From an uncultured Mesonia sp. (lineage in GTDB: Bacteria; Bacteroidota; Bacteroidia; Flavobacteriales; Flavobacteriaceae): DNA of 64,000 nt. The notes beneath the pieces were generated by a model. The model worked only from the letters and a program-made list of their open reading frames with translations. It made no database searches and was not told where the DNA came from. This document shows, in pieces, positions 54,531 through 63,911 of this stretch. How positions within the stretch are numbered: the stretch's first letter is position 1; each line of letters begins with the position of its first letter. A program made the translations under genes and the position numbers. The stretch covers positions 1-64,000 of the forward strand of contig CATQIB010000007.1 of the NCBI GenBank assembly GCA_958296185.1. The letters run 5' to 3'.

Positions 54531-56326
54531 GCTTGGGATTGAAGTAACACTTCATAAATTTTTTGATAAAACATTTCTGTTTTATAAGGCTTAGGGATAA
54601 CCGTCACAAATCCTTGCTTTATGTACTTTTCTGAAGATTCTCCTAGACTAACTGCGGTTAATGCGATAATGGGTAATTTAGGTTTATGGCTTTTAATTTC
54701 TATTGTAGCCTGTATCCCATCTAGGATTGGCATATTAATATCCATCAAGATTAAGTCGTAATCTTTTTCTACCGCTTTATTAATCGCCTCTAAGCCGTTT
54801 TTGACCAAATCGGTTTCAAAGCCACGACGCAATAAAATTTTATTGGTTAATTTTAGGTTGATGATGTTATCTTCGGCAATAAGTACTTTTTTACCTTTAA
54901 AAAATTCATCCATGCTCCGCGGATCATCTATAGCCACTTGAATTTGGTTTTTACCTATCTTCTCTTTTGGCTGATGAAAAACAATATCAAAATAGAAGGT
55001 ACTTCCTTCACCGAAAGTACTCTCTAAATTTATTTCTGAATCAAAAAACTCCAATAAACTTTTCACGATAGGAAGCCCTAGACCGGTTCCTCCATAATTG
55101 GAAGATGTAGAACTCTCTCCTTGATGAAAGTTATCAAAAATTTTTTGTTGAAACTCTTCTTTAATACCTCTACCGGTATCTCGAATACTAAAACGAATCT
55201 TACTGCGGTTTGTTTCTAAATTCAAGCAAGTAATGCTCAGCCAAACCTCCCCGTTTTCAGTAAATTTTATGGCATTAGAAAGTAAATTAATTAAAATTTG
55301 CTTAAGCTTAAGGATATCGCCAAATAACTTTGAAGGTACTTTTTCATCTATTTCCAGATGTAAAGTTACCGCATTTGCCTCTGCCGCATTTTTAAAGGAA
55401 TAGGTTAGTTCTTCCATTACCGATTTTACCTCAAAAAAGCTCTCTGTTTTGGTCACCTTACCTGCCGCCAATTTATTTAAGTCTAGAATATTGTTGACCA
55501 AAGAAAGTAAATGTTCACCGCTGTAGTTAAGCGCTTTGATATGCTCTAGTTGCTCGGGCCTAGGGTTTTCTTGTTTGAGCAAATAGGCAAAACCATTAAT
55601 AGCGTATATAGGGGTTCTTAATTCGTGGGTTATGGTAGAAAGAAATTGATCTTTTACCTCATTCGCTTTTTCGGCTTTCATTTTAGCAGCCAATAATTCG
55701 TTGTTTTTAGTTTTTAGCAAATTGTTCACTCCGGCGCGAAGACGGTTGTTTTTGTATAAGGCTAAGGTAAATAATGATAAGATAGAAATTAACAATACAC
55801 TTAACACAACTGCTAATTGATTGAATTTCAACTTTTTTTCCTGGGCAGTTTTTTCCTCTTGTAATTTATTGTAAGCTGTATTAAAAGCTGCATTTGATGC
55901 CCAATGTTGAGTTAAATCTAAATTAACTGTATTGTTTAAAATAGAATCGGCCTCTTGACGGTACCGAAGGGCTTTCTTATAGTTATTTTGACTGGCGTGA
56001 ATTTCACTTAGCAGTTTTAAGGCTTTTATCTCATAATCTAAATTGGCATTATCGCGTGCATAGCCTTTTAATTTGAGGCTATACTCTACTGCATTGGCTA
56101 TATTACCTTGATTAAAATTAAACAAGGCTTTATTAAATTTAACCAGTAAAGCGTTATGAAGGGAGTCTTCTTTTTTTTCTTGCTTTATTGCAGCCTGATT
56201 TGATGGCGCAGCTTGTTCGTGTTGCTTAGGAATCCAATCTTTTTGCTGGCTTACTTCAGCTTGACTGCTTTCTACAAAAAGCAAAAAGCAGCATATAAAA
56301 GCCAGAAAAAAAATGTGTATTTTCAT
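54527..56326 (-). CDS. Hybrid sensor histidine kinase with TPR-like sensor
   Basis: A 599-residue protein starting at 56326 (MKIHIFFLAFICC) with a signal segment. A periplasmic helical region with TPR-like pairs follows (about residues 70-160), then one membrane helix (about 175-195) and HisKA with HELRTP (phospho-His). HATPase_c has N and G boxes (NLLSNAIKF, DTGRGIK, GGTGLGLPI). The receiver domain has the phospho-acceptor in LMDINMP. No cognate output gene is adjacent. It follows gap by 28 bases. The signal is unknown. Confidence 0.9.
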   Translation of the reverse strand: MKIHIFFLAFICCFLLFVESSQAEVSQQKDWIPKQHEQAAPSNQAAIKQEKKEDSLHNALLVKFNKALFNFNQGNIANAVEYSLKLKGYARDNANLDYEIKALKLLSEIHASQNNYKKALRYRQEADSILNNTVNLDLTQHWASNAAFNTAYNKLQEEKTAQEKKLKFNQLAVVLSVLLISILSLFTLALYKNNRLRAGVNNLLKTKNNELLAAKMKAEKANEVKDQFLSTITHELRTPIYAINGFAYLLKQENPRPEQLEHIKALNYSGEHLLSLVNNILDLNKLAAGKVTKTESFFEVKSVMEELTYSFKNAAEANAVTLHLEIDEKVPSKLFGDILKLKQILINLLSNAIKFTENGEVWLSITCLNLETNRSKIRFSIRDTGRGIKEEFQQKIFDNFHQGESSTSSNYGGTGLGLPIVKSLLEFFDSEINLESTFGEGSTFYFDIVFHQPKEKIGKNQIQVAIDDPRSMDEFFKGKKVLIAEDNIINLKLTNKILLRRGFETDLVKNGLEAINKAVEKDYDLILMDINMPILDGIQATIEIKSHKPKLPIIALTAVSLGESSEKYIKQGFVTVIPKPYKTEMFYQKIYEVLLQSQA

Positions 56327-56354
56327 AGAAGCCCGTACTGATGGTATAAATATA

Positions 56355-57362
56355 CTATTTAATATCACATAGTTTTATAATCAAATCGATAATTCTGCTA
56401 CTATAACCGCGCTCATTGTCATACCAGCCTATAAGTTTAACCAAATGCCCATCGATAACCGAAGTCATTAAACCATCAAAAACGCAGGAATGCGAATTAC
56501 CAACAATATCTATAGATACAATAGGATCTTCGGTATATGCTAAAACTCCTTTTAAGTAACCTGCTGCGGCCTTCTTAAAAAGATCATTAATTTGGTTTAT
56601 ACTGGCTTCTTTTTCTAGATGCAAGGTCATATCGGTTAAAGAACCATTAGGTACCGGTACTCGAATACCACAGCCCCCAATAACCTGAGCAAGATCTGGG
56701 AAAATTTTGGTAAGCGCCTTGGCTGCTCCTGTAGTGGTAGGAATAATAGACTGTGTGGCAGCACGCGCTCTACGCAAATCGCGGTGTGGCTGATCGTGTA
56801 GGTTTTGATCGCTAGTAAACGAATGTACGGTTGAGATATAGGCTTGCTTCACACCAAAATGCTGATGCATTACTTGTAGCATAGGTGCGGCATTATTGGT
56901 GGTACAACTAGCATTAGAAATGATGGTATCGCTTTCTTGAATGATATGATCGTTTACGCCTAAAACTACCATAGGAATATCTTCTGAAATCGGTGGCACA
57001 CTTAACACTACTTTTTTTACGTGTTTGCTGAGATGTTTCTCTACTTCTTCACGGGTCTTGAATTTACCCGTTGCTTCTACCACCAGTTGAACTTCTTGCG
57101 GCCACTTTATATTTTCAATTTTGGCTTCTTGCGAAAAGACCACTTGTTGGTTATTAGCTAGTAAAGTATTGGCCTTAATCTCAATGTCGGTTTTAAAATT
57201 ACCATGAATACTATCGTATTTTAAAAGATGAGCCAAGGTGTTAATATCGGCTAAATCATTTACGGCTATCACTTCAAGAAGCGGATGCGCATCTAAAAGT
57301 CTGAACAAGCTTCGCCCTATTCTGCCAAAACCGTTTATTCCTATTTTTATCTTATTTGCCAT
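56355..57362 (-). CDS. gap: Glyceraldehyde-3-phosphate dehydrogenase, type I
   Basis: A 335-residue protein of normal length. NAD-binding GINGFGRIGRS comes at the N-terminus, and the catalytic Cys is in ASCTTN. The conserved NDL after the second strand suggests NAD preference. It catalyses the oxidative phosphorylation step of glycolysis. It sits 4 bases after lipA in one operon. Confidence 0.95.
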   Translation of the reverse strand: MANKIKIGINGFGRIGRSLFRLLDAHPLLEVIAVNDLADINTLAHLLKYDSIHGNFKTDIEIKANTLLANNQQVVFSQEAKIENIKWPQEVQLVVEATGKFKTREEVEKHLSKHVKKVVLSVPPISEDIPMVVLGVNDHIIQESDTIISNASCTTNNAAPMLQVMHQHFGVKQAYISTVHSFTSDQNLHDQPHRDLRRARAATQSIIPTTTGAAKALTKIFPDLAQVIGGCGIRVPVPNGSLTDMTLHLEKEASINQINDLFKKAAAGYLKGVLAYTEDPIVSIDIVGNSHSCVFDGLMTSVIDGHLVKLIGWYDNERGYSSRIIDLIIKLCDIK

Positions 57363-57366
57363 TACA

Positions 57367-58239
57367 CTATGTTAGGTGTTTTTGTGCTTTGTATGAAGAG
57401 CGTACCAAAGCGCCGCTTTCAACATGCCTAAAACCTAAATCTAATCCAATTTCTTCGTATTTTTTAAATTGATCTGGAGTAATGAATTGTTTTACTGGCA
57501 AATGCTTTTTACTAGGTTGTAAATATTGTCCAATGGTAACGATATCAAGGTTTACCGCACGTAAATCTTTAAGAGTCTGAATTACTTCTTCTTCTTTTTC
57601 ACCCAGTCCTAGCATTATACCAGATTTAGTTCTGGCTATACCTTGGTCTTTTAAATACTTAAGTACAGCTAAACTTCGATCATATTTGGCTTGTATACGC
57701 ACTTCACGCGTTAGACGTCGCACGGTTTCCATGTTATGGGAAACTACTTCCGGTTTAACCGCAATTATACGGTCGAGATGTTTTTCTATACCCTGAAAAT
57801 CTGGAATTAAGGTCTCTAAAGTTGTGTTCTTATTCATACGCCGCACCGCTTTAACTGTTTCGGCCCACATGATAGATCCCATATCTTTTAAATCATCTCG
57901 ATCTACACTCGTTAGCACTGCGTGCTTTATATCCATCAGTTTTATAGAACGCGCCACCTTTTCTGGCTCATCCCAATCTAAAGTTTCTGGACGCCCAGTT
58001 TTCACTCCACAAAATCCACAGCTACGGGTACAAATGTTTCCTAAAATCATAAAGGTTGCCGTACCTTCACTCCAACACTCACCCATATTGGGACAGCTGC
58101 CCGAAGTACAAATGGTATGCAAATCGTAGCGATCTACTAATTTTCTTAAATTGGTGTATTTTTTACCAGTGGGTAGTTTTACCCGCAACCATTTTGGTTT
58201 TTTTATGGTTGTTTTATTTTCAAGAACTTGAGGAGTCAT
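57367..58239 (-). CDS. lipA: Lipoyl synthase
   Basis: A 290-residue protein with its start at 58239 (MTPQVLENK). Two Fe-S sites are evident: the auxiliary cluster CTSGSCPNMGEC and the radical-SAM motif CTRSCGFC. It inserts two sulfurs into octanoyl groups on lipoyl-dependent enzymes. It is upstream of gap on the same strand. Confidence 0.95.
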   Translation of the reverse strand: MTPQVLENKTTIKKPKWLRVKLPTGKKYTNLRKLVDRYDLHTICTSGSCPNMGECWSEGTATFMILGNICTRSCGFCGVKTGRPETLDWDEPEKVARSIKLMDIKHAVLTSVDRDDLKDMGSIMWAETVKAVRRMNKNTTLETLIPDFQGIEKHLDRIIAVKPEVVSHNMETVRRLTREVRIQAKYDRSLAVLKYLKDQGIARTKSGIMLGLGEKEEEVIQTLKDLRAVNLDIVTIGQYLQPSKKHLPVKQFITPDQFKKYEEIGLDLGFRHVESGALVRSSYKAQKHLT

Positions 58240-58360
58240 CAATAAAATATTTTTTGAGAAAACAAATATAAAAAATTGCAATGCGCTACCCTATTTTTAA
58301 AAAAGTATATTACCTCAGGGATTTATTTTTAACTTTTTAAATAAGCTTGTTTAAATAAAG

Positions 58361-58915
58361 CTATATTGATTTTGGTGTATTTTTAATTTTATCGGCCAGC
58401 ATTTTTTTGGCTCTTAAGAGCTTTACCTTTATATTGCCAAGCGGCTCATCTAAATACTGCGCAATCTCTTTATAACTCATTTCACGAAAGTAACGTAGCC
58501 GAATGACCTGCTCGTAATTAGGTTTAAGCTGTTTGAGATAATACAATAAAATATTCAGGTTTTGCTCTCGAATGATTTGATCTTCAGCGGTATCGTTTTC
58601 ATCTACCAAAGCTTCGTATTCTTTAAAATCAATCAAATTTGCGGTCGTAGCCGATTTAACCCGACTCAGATCAATTTGAATGTTTTTTGAGATTGTAATG
58701 AGCCAAGTTTTGAAATTATACGATTCTTTAAAAGTGCTTATTTTTTCAAAGGCTTTGCTAAAAGTTTGTATGGTTATCTCTTCGGCCTCATACTCGTTAC
58801 CTGTTCTCTTTAATTGAAATCGATAAACATCTCGCCAAAAGAGATCTAGTAGGTATTTAAAAGCATGTTCTTGGCCAGCTTTTGCTTCTTGTATGTACTT
58901 AGTATAATCTGGCAA
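58361..58915 (-). CDS. ECF-type RNA polymerase sigma factor
   Basis: A 184-residue protein. Region 2 carries FKYLLDLFWRDVYRFQ and KTWLITISKNIQID; region 4 carries YEQVIRLRYFREMSYKEIAQ then GNIKVKLLRAKK. No anti-sigma gene is adjacent. It lies 6 bases after the glycosyltransferase gene, so the small membrane protein, glycosyltransferase and sigma factor form an operon. Regulon unknown. Confidence 0.9.
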   Translation of the reverse strand: MPDYTKYIQEAKAGQEHAFKYLLDLFWRDVYRFQLKRTGNEYEAEEITIQTFSKAFEKISTFKESYNFKTWLITISKNIQIDLSRVKSATTANLIDFKEYEALVDENDTAEDQIIREQNLNILLYYLKQLKPNYEQVIRLRYFREMSYKEIAQYLDEPLGNIKVKLLRAKKMLADKIKNTPKSI

Positions 58916-58921
58916 ACTGAT

Positions 58922-60052
58922 TTATCGCGCCCAAGTAGTAGGCTTTTTGTTTTGGTTACTAACGAATATAAGCATTTGTATCGTAACCAACCCCCATTCT
59001 AGTAAAGGAAATAATCGTAGCAGCCTTTTTTCTTTAAAGACACGTGTAGCCTTTGCAAAAACAAGCAAAACCACGAGGTAACGCAGCAACATCACAATCC
59101 AAAGCAATTGGAGTACATCAGCTTCAAATTTAAAAATCAATAAAATATTTGTAAGTAGAAAAAAAAGTCCCATACCCAATTGACTGGTATAAAAAAGACC
59201 TAGGAAAAATTTATGCCGGCCCTTATAATGTTTGGCCGTACTAATATGTCTTTTCTTTTGAAACATCCAATCTTTCCAATTATTCTCTGGATCACTTAAG
59301 GTAAAAGAATTCTTATTGGTACAATAAGCGGTGTTCTCTCTATTAGCACTTTCATTAACAAACAAATCGTCATCTCCAGATAGTATGTTCATATGGTTGA
59401 CAAAACCATTGTGTTCATAAAACAATTTTGAGGTATAGGCTAAATTTCGGCCAACCCCCATATAGGCAGATTTATAATGGGCGTAAGCAAAATACTGAAT
59501 TGCCGTTAACAATGTTTCAAAGCGTATAAATTTATTGAGAAGTCCTTTTTGAGTCTTGTATTTTCCATAGCCCAGCACCAATTGCTTTTGCGAATTAAAA
59601 GCAGTAGCCAAATATTGTAACCACAAGTCACTTGTCGGTTGACAATCTGCATCGGTAAAAACTAAAAATTCATTTTTAGCTTTCTTAATACCAAGTGTTA
59701 AGGCGTATTTTTTGTTACCCCAAAAATGCTCGTTTGGAAGTACGTTTACAACTTTCACTCTGTCATCGGCTTTTGCAAACTCCTCCATCACCGACAAAGT
59801 GTTATCTTTAGAAGAGTCGTTGACCAGAATAAGTTCAAAATTTGGATAATCTTGACTTAGAATATGAGGGATATTCTTCTCTAGGTTTTGTGCTTCATTT
59901 TTAGCACAAACAATAACAGAAAGTGGTTTTGCTAAAGTTTTTCCGCTAGGCTTAATCAACTTACGCCGCCATAAAAACCCTGCAAAAAAAGCATAAAAGA
60001 ATAGGTTTATCAGCGCGAAACCAACAAACAACCACAAAGATAGGTTTAGCAT
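58922..60052 (-). CDS. Family 2 glycosyltransferase, membrane-bound
   Basis: A 376-residue protein. One N-terminal membrane helix precedes a GT2 domain with VIVCAKNEAQNL, LILVNDSSKDNT, FTDADCQP (DxD-like) and SGDDDLFV, then a QKKRH motif. Three C-terminal membrane helices follow. It probably transfers a sugar to a lipid or polymer at the inner membrane; the substrate is unknown. Confidence 0.85.
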   Translation of the reverse strand: MLNLSLWLFVGFALINLFFYAFFAGFLWRRKLIKPSGKTLAKPLSVIVCAKNEAQNLEKNIPHILSQDYPNFELILVNDSSKDNTLSVMEEFAKADDRVKVVNVLPNEHFWGNKKYALTLGIKKAKNEFLVFTDADCQPTSDLWLQYLATAFNSQKQLVLGYGKYKTQKGLLNKFIRFETLLTAIQYFAYAHYKSAYMGVGRNLAYTSKLFYEHNGFVNHMNILSGDDDLFVNESANRENTAYCTNKNSFTLSDPENNWKDWMFQKKRHISTAKHYKGRHKFFLGLFYTSQLGMGLFFLLTNILLIFKFEADVLQLLWIVMLLRYLVVLLVFAKATRVFKEKRLLRLFPLLEWGLVTIQMLIFVSNQNKKPTTWAR

Positions 60053-60055
60053 AAT

Positions 60056-60253
60056 TTAAGCCGTTTCTGACTTACATTCTGCTTCTTCTGGCAACTTACC
60101 ACACATACTGCAGGCCTCCCCATCTTTATTTAAAAACGGACTCTGACTTGCGCAAGTTCCTGCAAATTTACCATCTTTTTTAGCCCATATTTTTATCGCA
60201 ATACCGGCAACCGCTAATCCTAGTAATATAAGAGATATAAATAGTAATTTCAT
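60056..60253 (-). CDS. Small single-span membrane protein with Cys motifs
   Basis: A 65-residue protein starting at 60253 (MKLLFISLILLG). One membrane helix covers residues 2-21. The soluble tail has GTCASQSPFL and ACSMCGKLP. Four Cys suggest a metal or iron-sulfur site, or disulfides. It is 3 bases before the glycosyltransferase gene. A TATTTTTG promoter element lies directly upstream on the minus strand. Confidence 0.8.
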   Translation of the reverse strand: MKLLFISLILLGLAVAGIAIKIWAKKDGKFAGTCASQSPFLNKDGEACSMCGKLPEEAECKSETA

Positions 60254-60375
60254 ACTGCAAAAATACAATTAAGCCCGGGTAGAAAAAAGCTTTTTTTAGA
60301 ATTAATATTTCGTTTACATAATTTAACGATATTTTATTTTATTTACTGATTTTTATCAGCTTTTGCATAGTATAT

Positions 60376-60383
60376 TAGCTTTG
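60376..60383 (+). promoter_or_regulatory. TAnnTTTG promoter element of the fasciclin gene
   Basis: TAGCTTTG lies 20 bases before the start codon at 60404, at the usual place for a Bacteroidota -7 element. Confidence 0.45.
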
Positions 60384-60403
60384 TAAAACCAAAATTAAAT
60401 TTT

Positions 60404-61000
60404 ATGAAAATCACAAAAACAATTGCTCTAGCGGCCTTTGCCCTAATCGGTTTAACCGCATGCAAAAACGAAAATGAAAAGGATAAGGAGAAGGAAATAA
60501 GTATTGAAAAAGAAGAAGTAATAACTACAGATGAGCAAGCTGACAAAAAGGAAGAAGATTTGGTAGCGGTAATTGGTCAATCGAAGCAACACACTACGCT
60601 GGCTTCGGCATTAGAAAGTGCAGGATTGGTAGCCGTTTTAAAATCTGAAGGACCCTATACTATTTTTGCTCCAACTAATGAAGCGTTTAATAAAATACCT
60701 AAAGAGAAGCTAGATGAACTTATGCAACCCGAGCAAAAAGAAACCTTAGAAGGTATTTTGAGTTACCACGTGGTACCGGGTGAGATTTCTGCCGATAAGT
60801 TGACGAGTTTAATTCAAGAAAGCGGATCGGGTAGTTATGAACTGGTAACGGCCAATGATGGTAAATTAAAAGCTTCTATTAAAGATAACGCTGTTGTTTT
60901 AACCGATAATACCGGAACCGAAATTAAAGTTACCGATGTAGATCGCGAAGGGTCAAATGGTTATATACACGTTATAGATGGTGTATTAATGCGCGAATAA
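60404..61000 (+). CDS. Fasciclin-domain lipoprotein
   Basis: A 198-residue protein. A lipoprotein signal (LIGLTACKNE) and a charged Lys/Glu linker precede a FAS1 domain (about residues 58-197). Its H1 and H2 strings are GPYTIFAPTNEAF and NGYIHVIDGVL. Fasciclin domains mediate adhesion; in bacteria they are often surface-exposed. Followed by a strong terminator. Confidence 0.9.
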   Translation: MKITKTIALAAFALIGLTACKNENEKDKEKEISIEKEEVITTDEQADKKEEDLVAVIGQSKQHTTLASALESAGLVAVLKSEGPYTIFAPTNEAFNKIPKEKLDELMQPEQKETLEGILSYHVVPGEISADKLTSLIQESGSGSYELVTANDGKLKASIKDNAVVLTDNTGTEIKVTDVDREGSNGYIHVIDGVLMRE

Positions 61001-61018
61001 GTTTTAGACACCAACAAT

Positions 61019-61053
61019 AAAAAAGGGCTTTAATTTATTTAAAGCCCTTTTTT
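61019..61053. terminator. Bidirectional terminator between fasciclin gene and murB
   Basis: AAAAAAGGGCTTTAA and TTAAAGCCCTTTTTT form a perfect 15-bp stem with a 5-base loop, with A and T runs at either end. Confidence 0.9.
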
Positions 61054-61055
61054 AT

Positions 61056-62069
61056 TTATATAATATTCACTTCCATCTCTAACATTATATTGAATTTCTG
61101 ATGTACGGTTTGCTGAATTTCTTTGGCTAGAGCCAAAATTTCTGCCCCGCTTGCTTCTCCATAATTCACTAATACCAATGCTTGTTTGTGATGCACGCCG
61201 GCATCGCCACGGCGCACTCCTTTAAAACCTAATTGCTCGATAAGCCATCCTGCTGGTATTTTAAAACTATCGCTTGAAACAGGATAAAAAGGCATTTCTT
61301 TAAATTCGCCACGTAATGCCTCAAACAATTGTTTTTTGATCACAGGGTTTTTGAAAAAGCTACCGCTATTCCCTATCTCTTTAGGATTAGGTAGTTTTGT
61401 GGAGCGTATAGCGATTACCGCCTCTGCAACATCGGCTATACCAGGATTTATTATTCCCGCTTTATCCAATTGATTTTGAATAGCACCATAATCGGTTTTT
61501 AGCCTATGCTTGCGCTTTGTTAATTTAAAAAGCACACTTGTAATGATATAAGTGCCTTTATATTTGTTTTTAAAAACTGAGTCACGATAACCAAAATTAC
61601 AATCTGCTTTTAAAAAGGTTTTTTTTGAAAGACTCTGCCTATGAATCGCATCACAAGAAACAAATACATCTTTTAACTCTACCCCATAAGCACCGATATT
61701 TTGAATGGGACTTGTACCTACATTACCCGGAATAAGCGAAAGATTTTCTAGTCCGCCAAAACCTTGATTAATACACCAAGACACAAATTCGTGCCAATTC
61801 TCGCCGGCTTGGGCTTCTACCCACACAAAATCTTGGTCTTCTTTAACCAGTTCAATTCCTTTAGTGGCGAGTTGAACAACCGTTTTATCTAATGGTTGGG
61901 TGAGCAGTAAATTGCTACCCCCACCCAAAATCAAAATTTCGTCGGCATAAAACTGCTGTAAGACGGTTTGCAACTCTGAATTGGTTTGTACCTTAACAAA
62001 TTGCTTAGCCGGCACATCTATCCCAAAAGTATTCAAAGCCTTTAAAGAGAAGTTGGCATGTATCTCCAT
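61056..62069 (-). CDS. murB: UDP-N-acetylenolpyruvoylglucosamine reductase
   Basis: A 337-residue protein of the type I MurB class. The FAD-binding GGGSNLLL is near residue 48. SLIPGNVGTSPIQNIGAYG and GNSGSFFKNPV (catalytic Ser) are present, and the chain has the C-terminal extra domain. It makes UDP-MurNAc for peptidoglycan. It starts 4 bases after the aminotransferase stop. Confidence 0.95.
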   Translation of the reverse strand: MEIHANFSLKALNTFGIDVPAKQFVKVQTNSELQTVLQQFYADEILILGGGSNLLLTQPLDKTVVQLATKGIELVKEDQDFVWVEAQAGENWHEFVSWCINQGFGGLENLSLIPGNVGTSPIQNIGAYGVELKDVFVSCDAIHRQSLSKKTFLKADCNFGYRDSVFKNKYKGTYIITSVLFKLTKRKHRLKTDYGAIQNQLDKAGIINPGIADVAEAVIAIRSTKLPNPKEIGNSGSFFKNPVIKKQLFEALRGEFKEMPFYPVSSDSFKIPAGWLIEQLGFKGVRRGDAGVHHKQALVLVNYGEASGAEILALAKEIQQTVHQKFNIMLEMEVNII

Positions 62070-62073
62070 TATT

Positions 62074-63267
62074 TTATTTGGCTTGATATTTCTCTAATCC
62101 TTTTCGTAAAATTTCTACCGCCTTTTTTAAATTATCTTGTTCTAGAACATAGGCAATTCTCACTTGATTATTTCCTGTATTAGGAGTCGAGTAAAAGCCC
62201 TGAGCAGGAGCAACCATAATAGTTTGACCATTATAATCAAAATCTTCTAGCATCCATTTTGCAAAATCTTCTGCATCGTTTACAGGTAATTCTGCAATAC
62301 AATAAAAGGCACCGTTTGGTTTTGCTACTTTTACTCCAGGTATACTCTCTAAGCCTTGGATTAAGGTATCTCTTCTTTGAACGTATTCTTCAATTACTTC
62401 GTCAAAATAAGACTGAGGGGTTTCTAAAGCCGCTTCACTAGCGATTTGTGCAAAGGTTGGCGGACTTAATCTAGCTTGTGCAAATTTCATAGCTGTTTGC
62501 ATCACTGCTTTATTTTTAGACACCAAACACCCTATTCTGGCACCACACATGCTATAACGCTTAGATACACTATCAATCATAATCGCATGTTCGGCTAAGC
62601 CTTCTTGAGCCATTACAGAAAAGTGTTTTAAACCCTCATAGGCAAACTCACGGTATACTTCATCGGCTACTAGAAATAGATCGTATTTTTTTACCAAAGC
62701 ACTCAATTGCTCAATTTCTTCTTGAGTATACAAGTAACCTGTTGGGTTGCCTGGATTACAAATTAAAATGGCTTTGGTTTTATCTGTAATCAGCTTCTCA
62801 AACTCAGCAATAGGAGGCAGTGCGAAACCGTTTTCAAATTTTGCTTGAACCGGCACCACTTCTACTCCTGCAGAGGTTGCAAAACCATTGTAATTGGCAT
62901 AAAATGGTTCTGGAATAATCACTTCATCTCCCGGATCTGTAATACTACCCATGGCAAAAAGCAAGGCTTCAGAACCTCCAGTAGTTATAATGATGTCTTC
63001 TGATTCAACAGGCAATTGTACCCTTTGATAATAACCGGCAAGTTTCTCTCTATAGCTCGCAAAACCAGCGGAATGACTATAGGAGATAATCTCTAAATTA
63101 TTATTTTTTACAGCATCTAAAGCTACTTGAGGCGTTTTAATATCGGGCTGACCTATATTCAGGTAAAAGATTTCTTTTCCTTGCGCTGTTGCTTTCTCTG
63201 CATAAGGTACCAATTTGCGTATAGGCGATTCGGGCATAGCTTGCCCCTTGGCTGAAATATTTGGCAT
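62074..63267 (-). CDS. Class I aminotransferase (aspartate aminotransferase-like)
   Basis: A 397-residue protein of fold type I. The PLP lysine lies in DSVSKRYSMCGARIG. NPGNPTG and ADEVYREFAYEG bracket the cofactor site. The usual substrate-binding Arg is in QVRIAYVLEQ. It is similar to AspB-type enzymes, with substrate probably aspartate or a related amino acid. Upstream of murB in the same operon. Confidence 0.9.
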   Translation of the reverse strand: MPNISAKGQAMPESPIRKLVPYAEKATAQGKEIFYLNIGQPDIKTPQVALDAVKNNNLEIISYSHSAGFASYREKLAGYYQRVQLPVESEDIIITTGGSEALLFAMGSITDPGDEVIIPEPFYANYNGFATSAGVEVVPVQAKFENGFALPPIAEFEKLITDKTKAILICNPGNPTGYLYTQEEIEQLSALVKKYDLFLVADEVYREFAYEGLKHFSVMAQEGLAEHAIMIDSVSKRYSMCGARIGCLVSKNKAVMQTAMKFAQARLSPPTFAQIASEAALETPQSYFDEVIEEYVQRRDTLIQGLESIPGVKVAKPNGAFYCIAELPVNDAEDFAKWMLEDFDYNGQTIMVAPAQGFYSTPNTGNNQVRIAYVLEQDNLKKAVEILRKGLEKYQAK

Positions 63268-63330
63268 ACTACAAAATTTTTGTGCAAAAATGCGAAAAAT
63301 AAATGGGTCAATTCAATTTTGATGCAACAA

Positions 63331-63361
63331 AAAACCTCTTTCTTATTCAGAAAAAGGTTTT
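63331..63361 (-). terminator. Probable terminator of the DUF1573 gene
   Basis: AAAACCTCTTTC pairs with GAAAAAGGTTTT with one mismatch around a 7-base loop, between the DUF1573 gene and the aminotransferase gene. Confidence 0.6.
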
Positions 63362-63385
63362 ATATTAATTAAGGGTGGTTAAATT

Positions 63386-63778
63386 CTATTTTTCTAAAAC
63401 ACTTTTAGTGTCTTTTTTGGCTACATAACCTTTAATTTTTAAGGGTGTAGGAGAATTTTGCGCATTAGAGTATACCGTTACCGTTTTACGAATAGGCCCT
63501 GGTCTTTTTGTATCATACTTAACCTTAATCTCCCCTTTATTTCCAGGCAAAATAGGCTCTTTAGGTTTTTCTGGAACCGTGCACCCACAAGTAGAAGAAA
63601 CTCGACTTATAACTAAAGGCTCATCACCGGTATTGGTAAAAACAAAGGTTCTTAAACCATCACTATCGTAGTCAACATTACCATAATCTATAGTTTCTTG
63701 CTCAAAAGCAATTTCTGCTTGTGCTTGCATTGCAAAACTGGTCATTAAAACAACAGCTACTAAAAATATCTTTTTCAT
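63386..63778 (-). CDS. DUF1573 secreted protein
   Basis: A 130-residue protein. A signal peptide (about residues 1-21, ending MQAQA) is followed by an Ig-like DUF1573 domain with FTNTGDEPLVISRVSSTCGC and the late GYVAKK strand. DUF1573 proteins are common in Bacteroidota with no fixed role. It has its own terminator. Confidence 0.85.
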   Translation of the reverse strand: MKKIFLVAVVLMTSFAMQAQAEIAFEQETIDYGNVDYDSDGLRTFVFTNTGDEPLVISRVSSTCGCTVPEKPKEPILPGNKGEIKVKYDTKRPGPIRKTVTVYSNAQNSPTPLKIKGYVAKKDTKSVLEK

Positions 63779-63875
63779 TGTATAATAATTTGGTTACTAA
63801 ATTAAACTTTAATCGCTTGATTGCAAAAAAATAAGAATAACATTTTATAATCTTTTAAAATCAAGCCTTAATAAC

Positions 63876-63883
63876 TACTTTTG
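63876..63883 (+). promoter_or_regulatory. TAnnTTTG promoter element of valS
   Basis: TACTTTTG lies 28 bases before the valS start codon; no -33 TTG was found. Confidence 0.4.
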
Positions 63884-63911
63884 TCTCTTGTAAATCAAAA
63901 AACAGACCAAA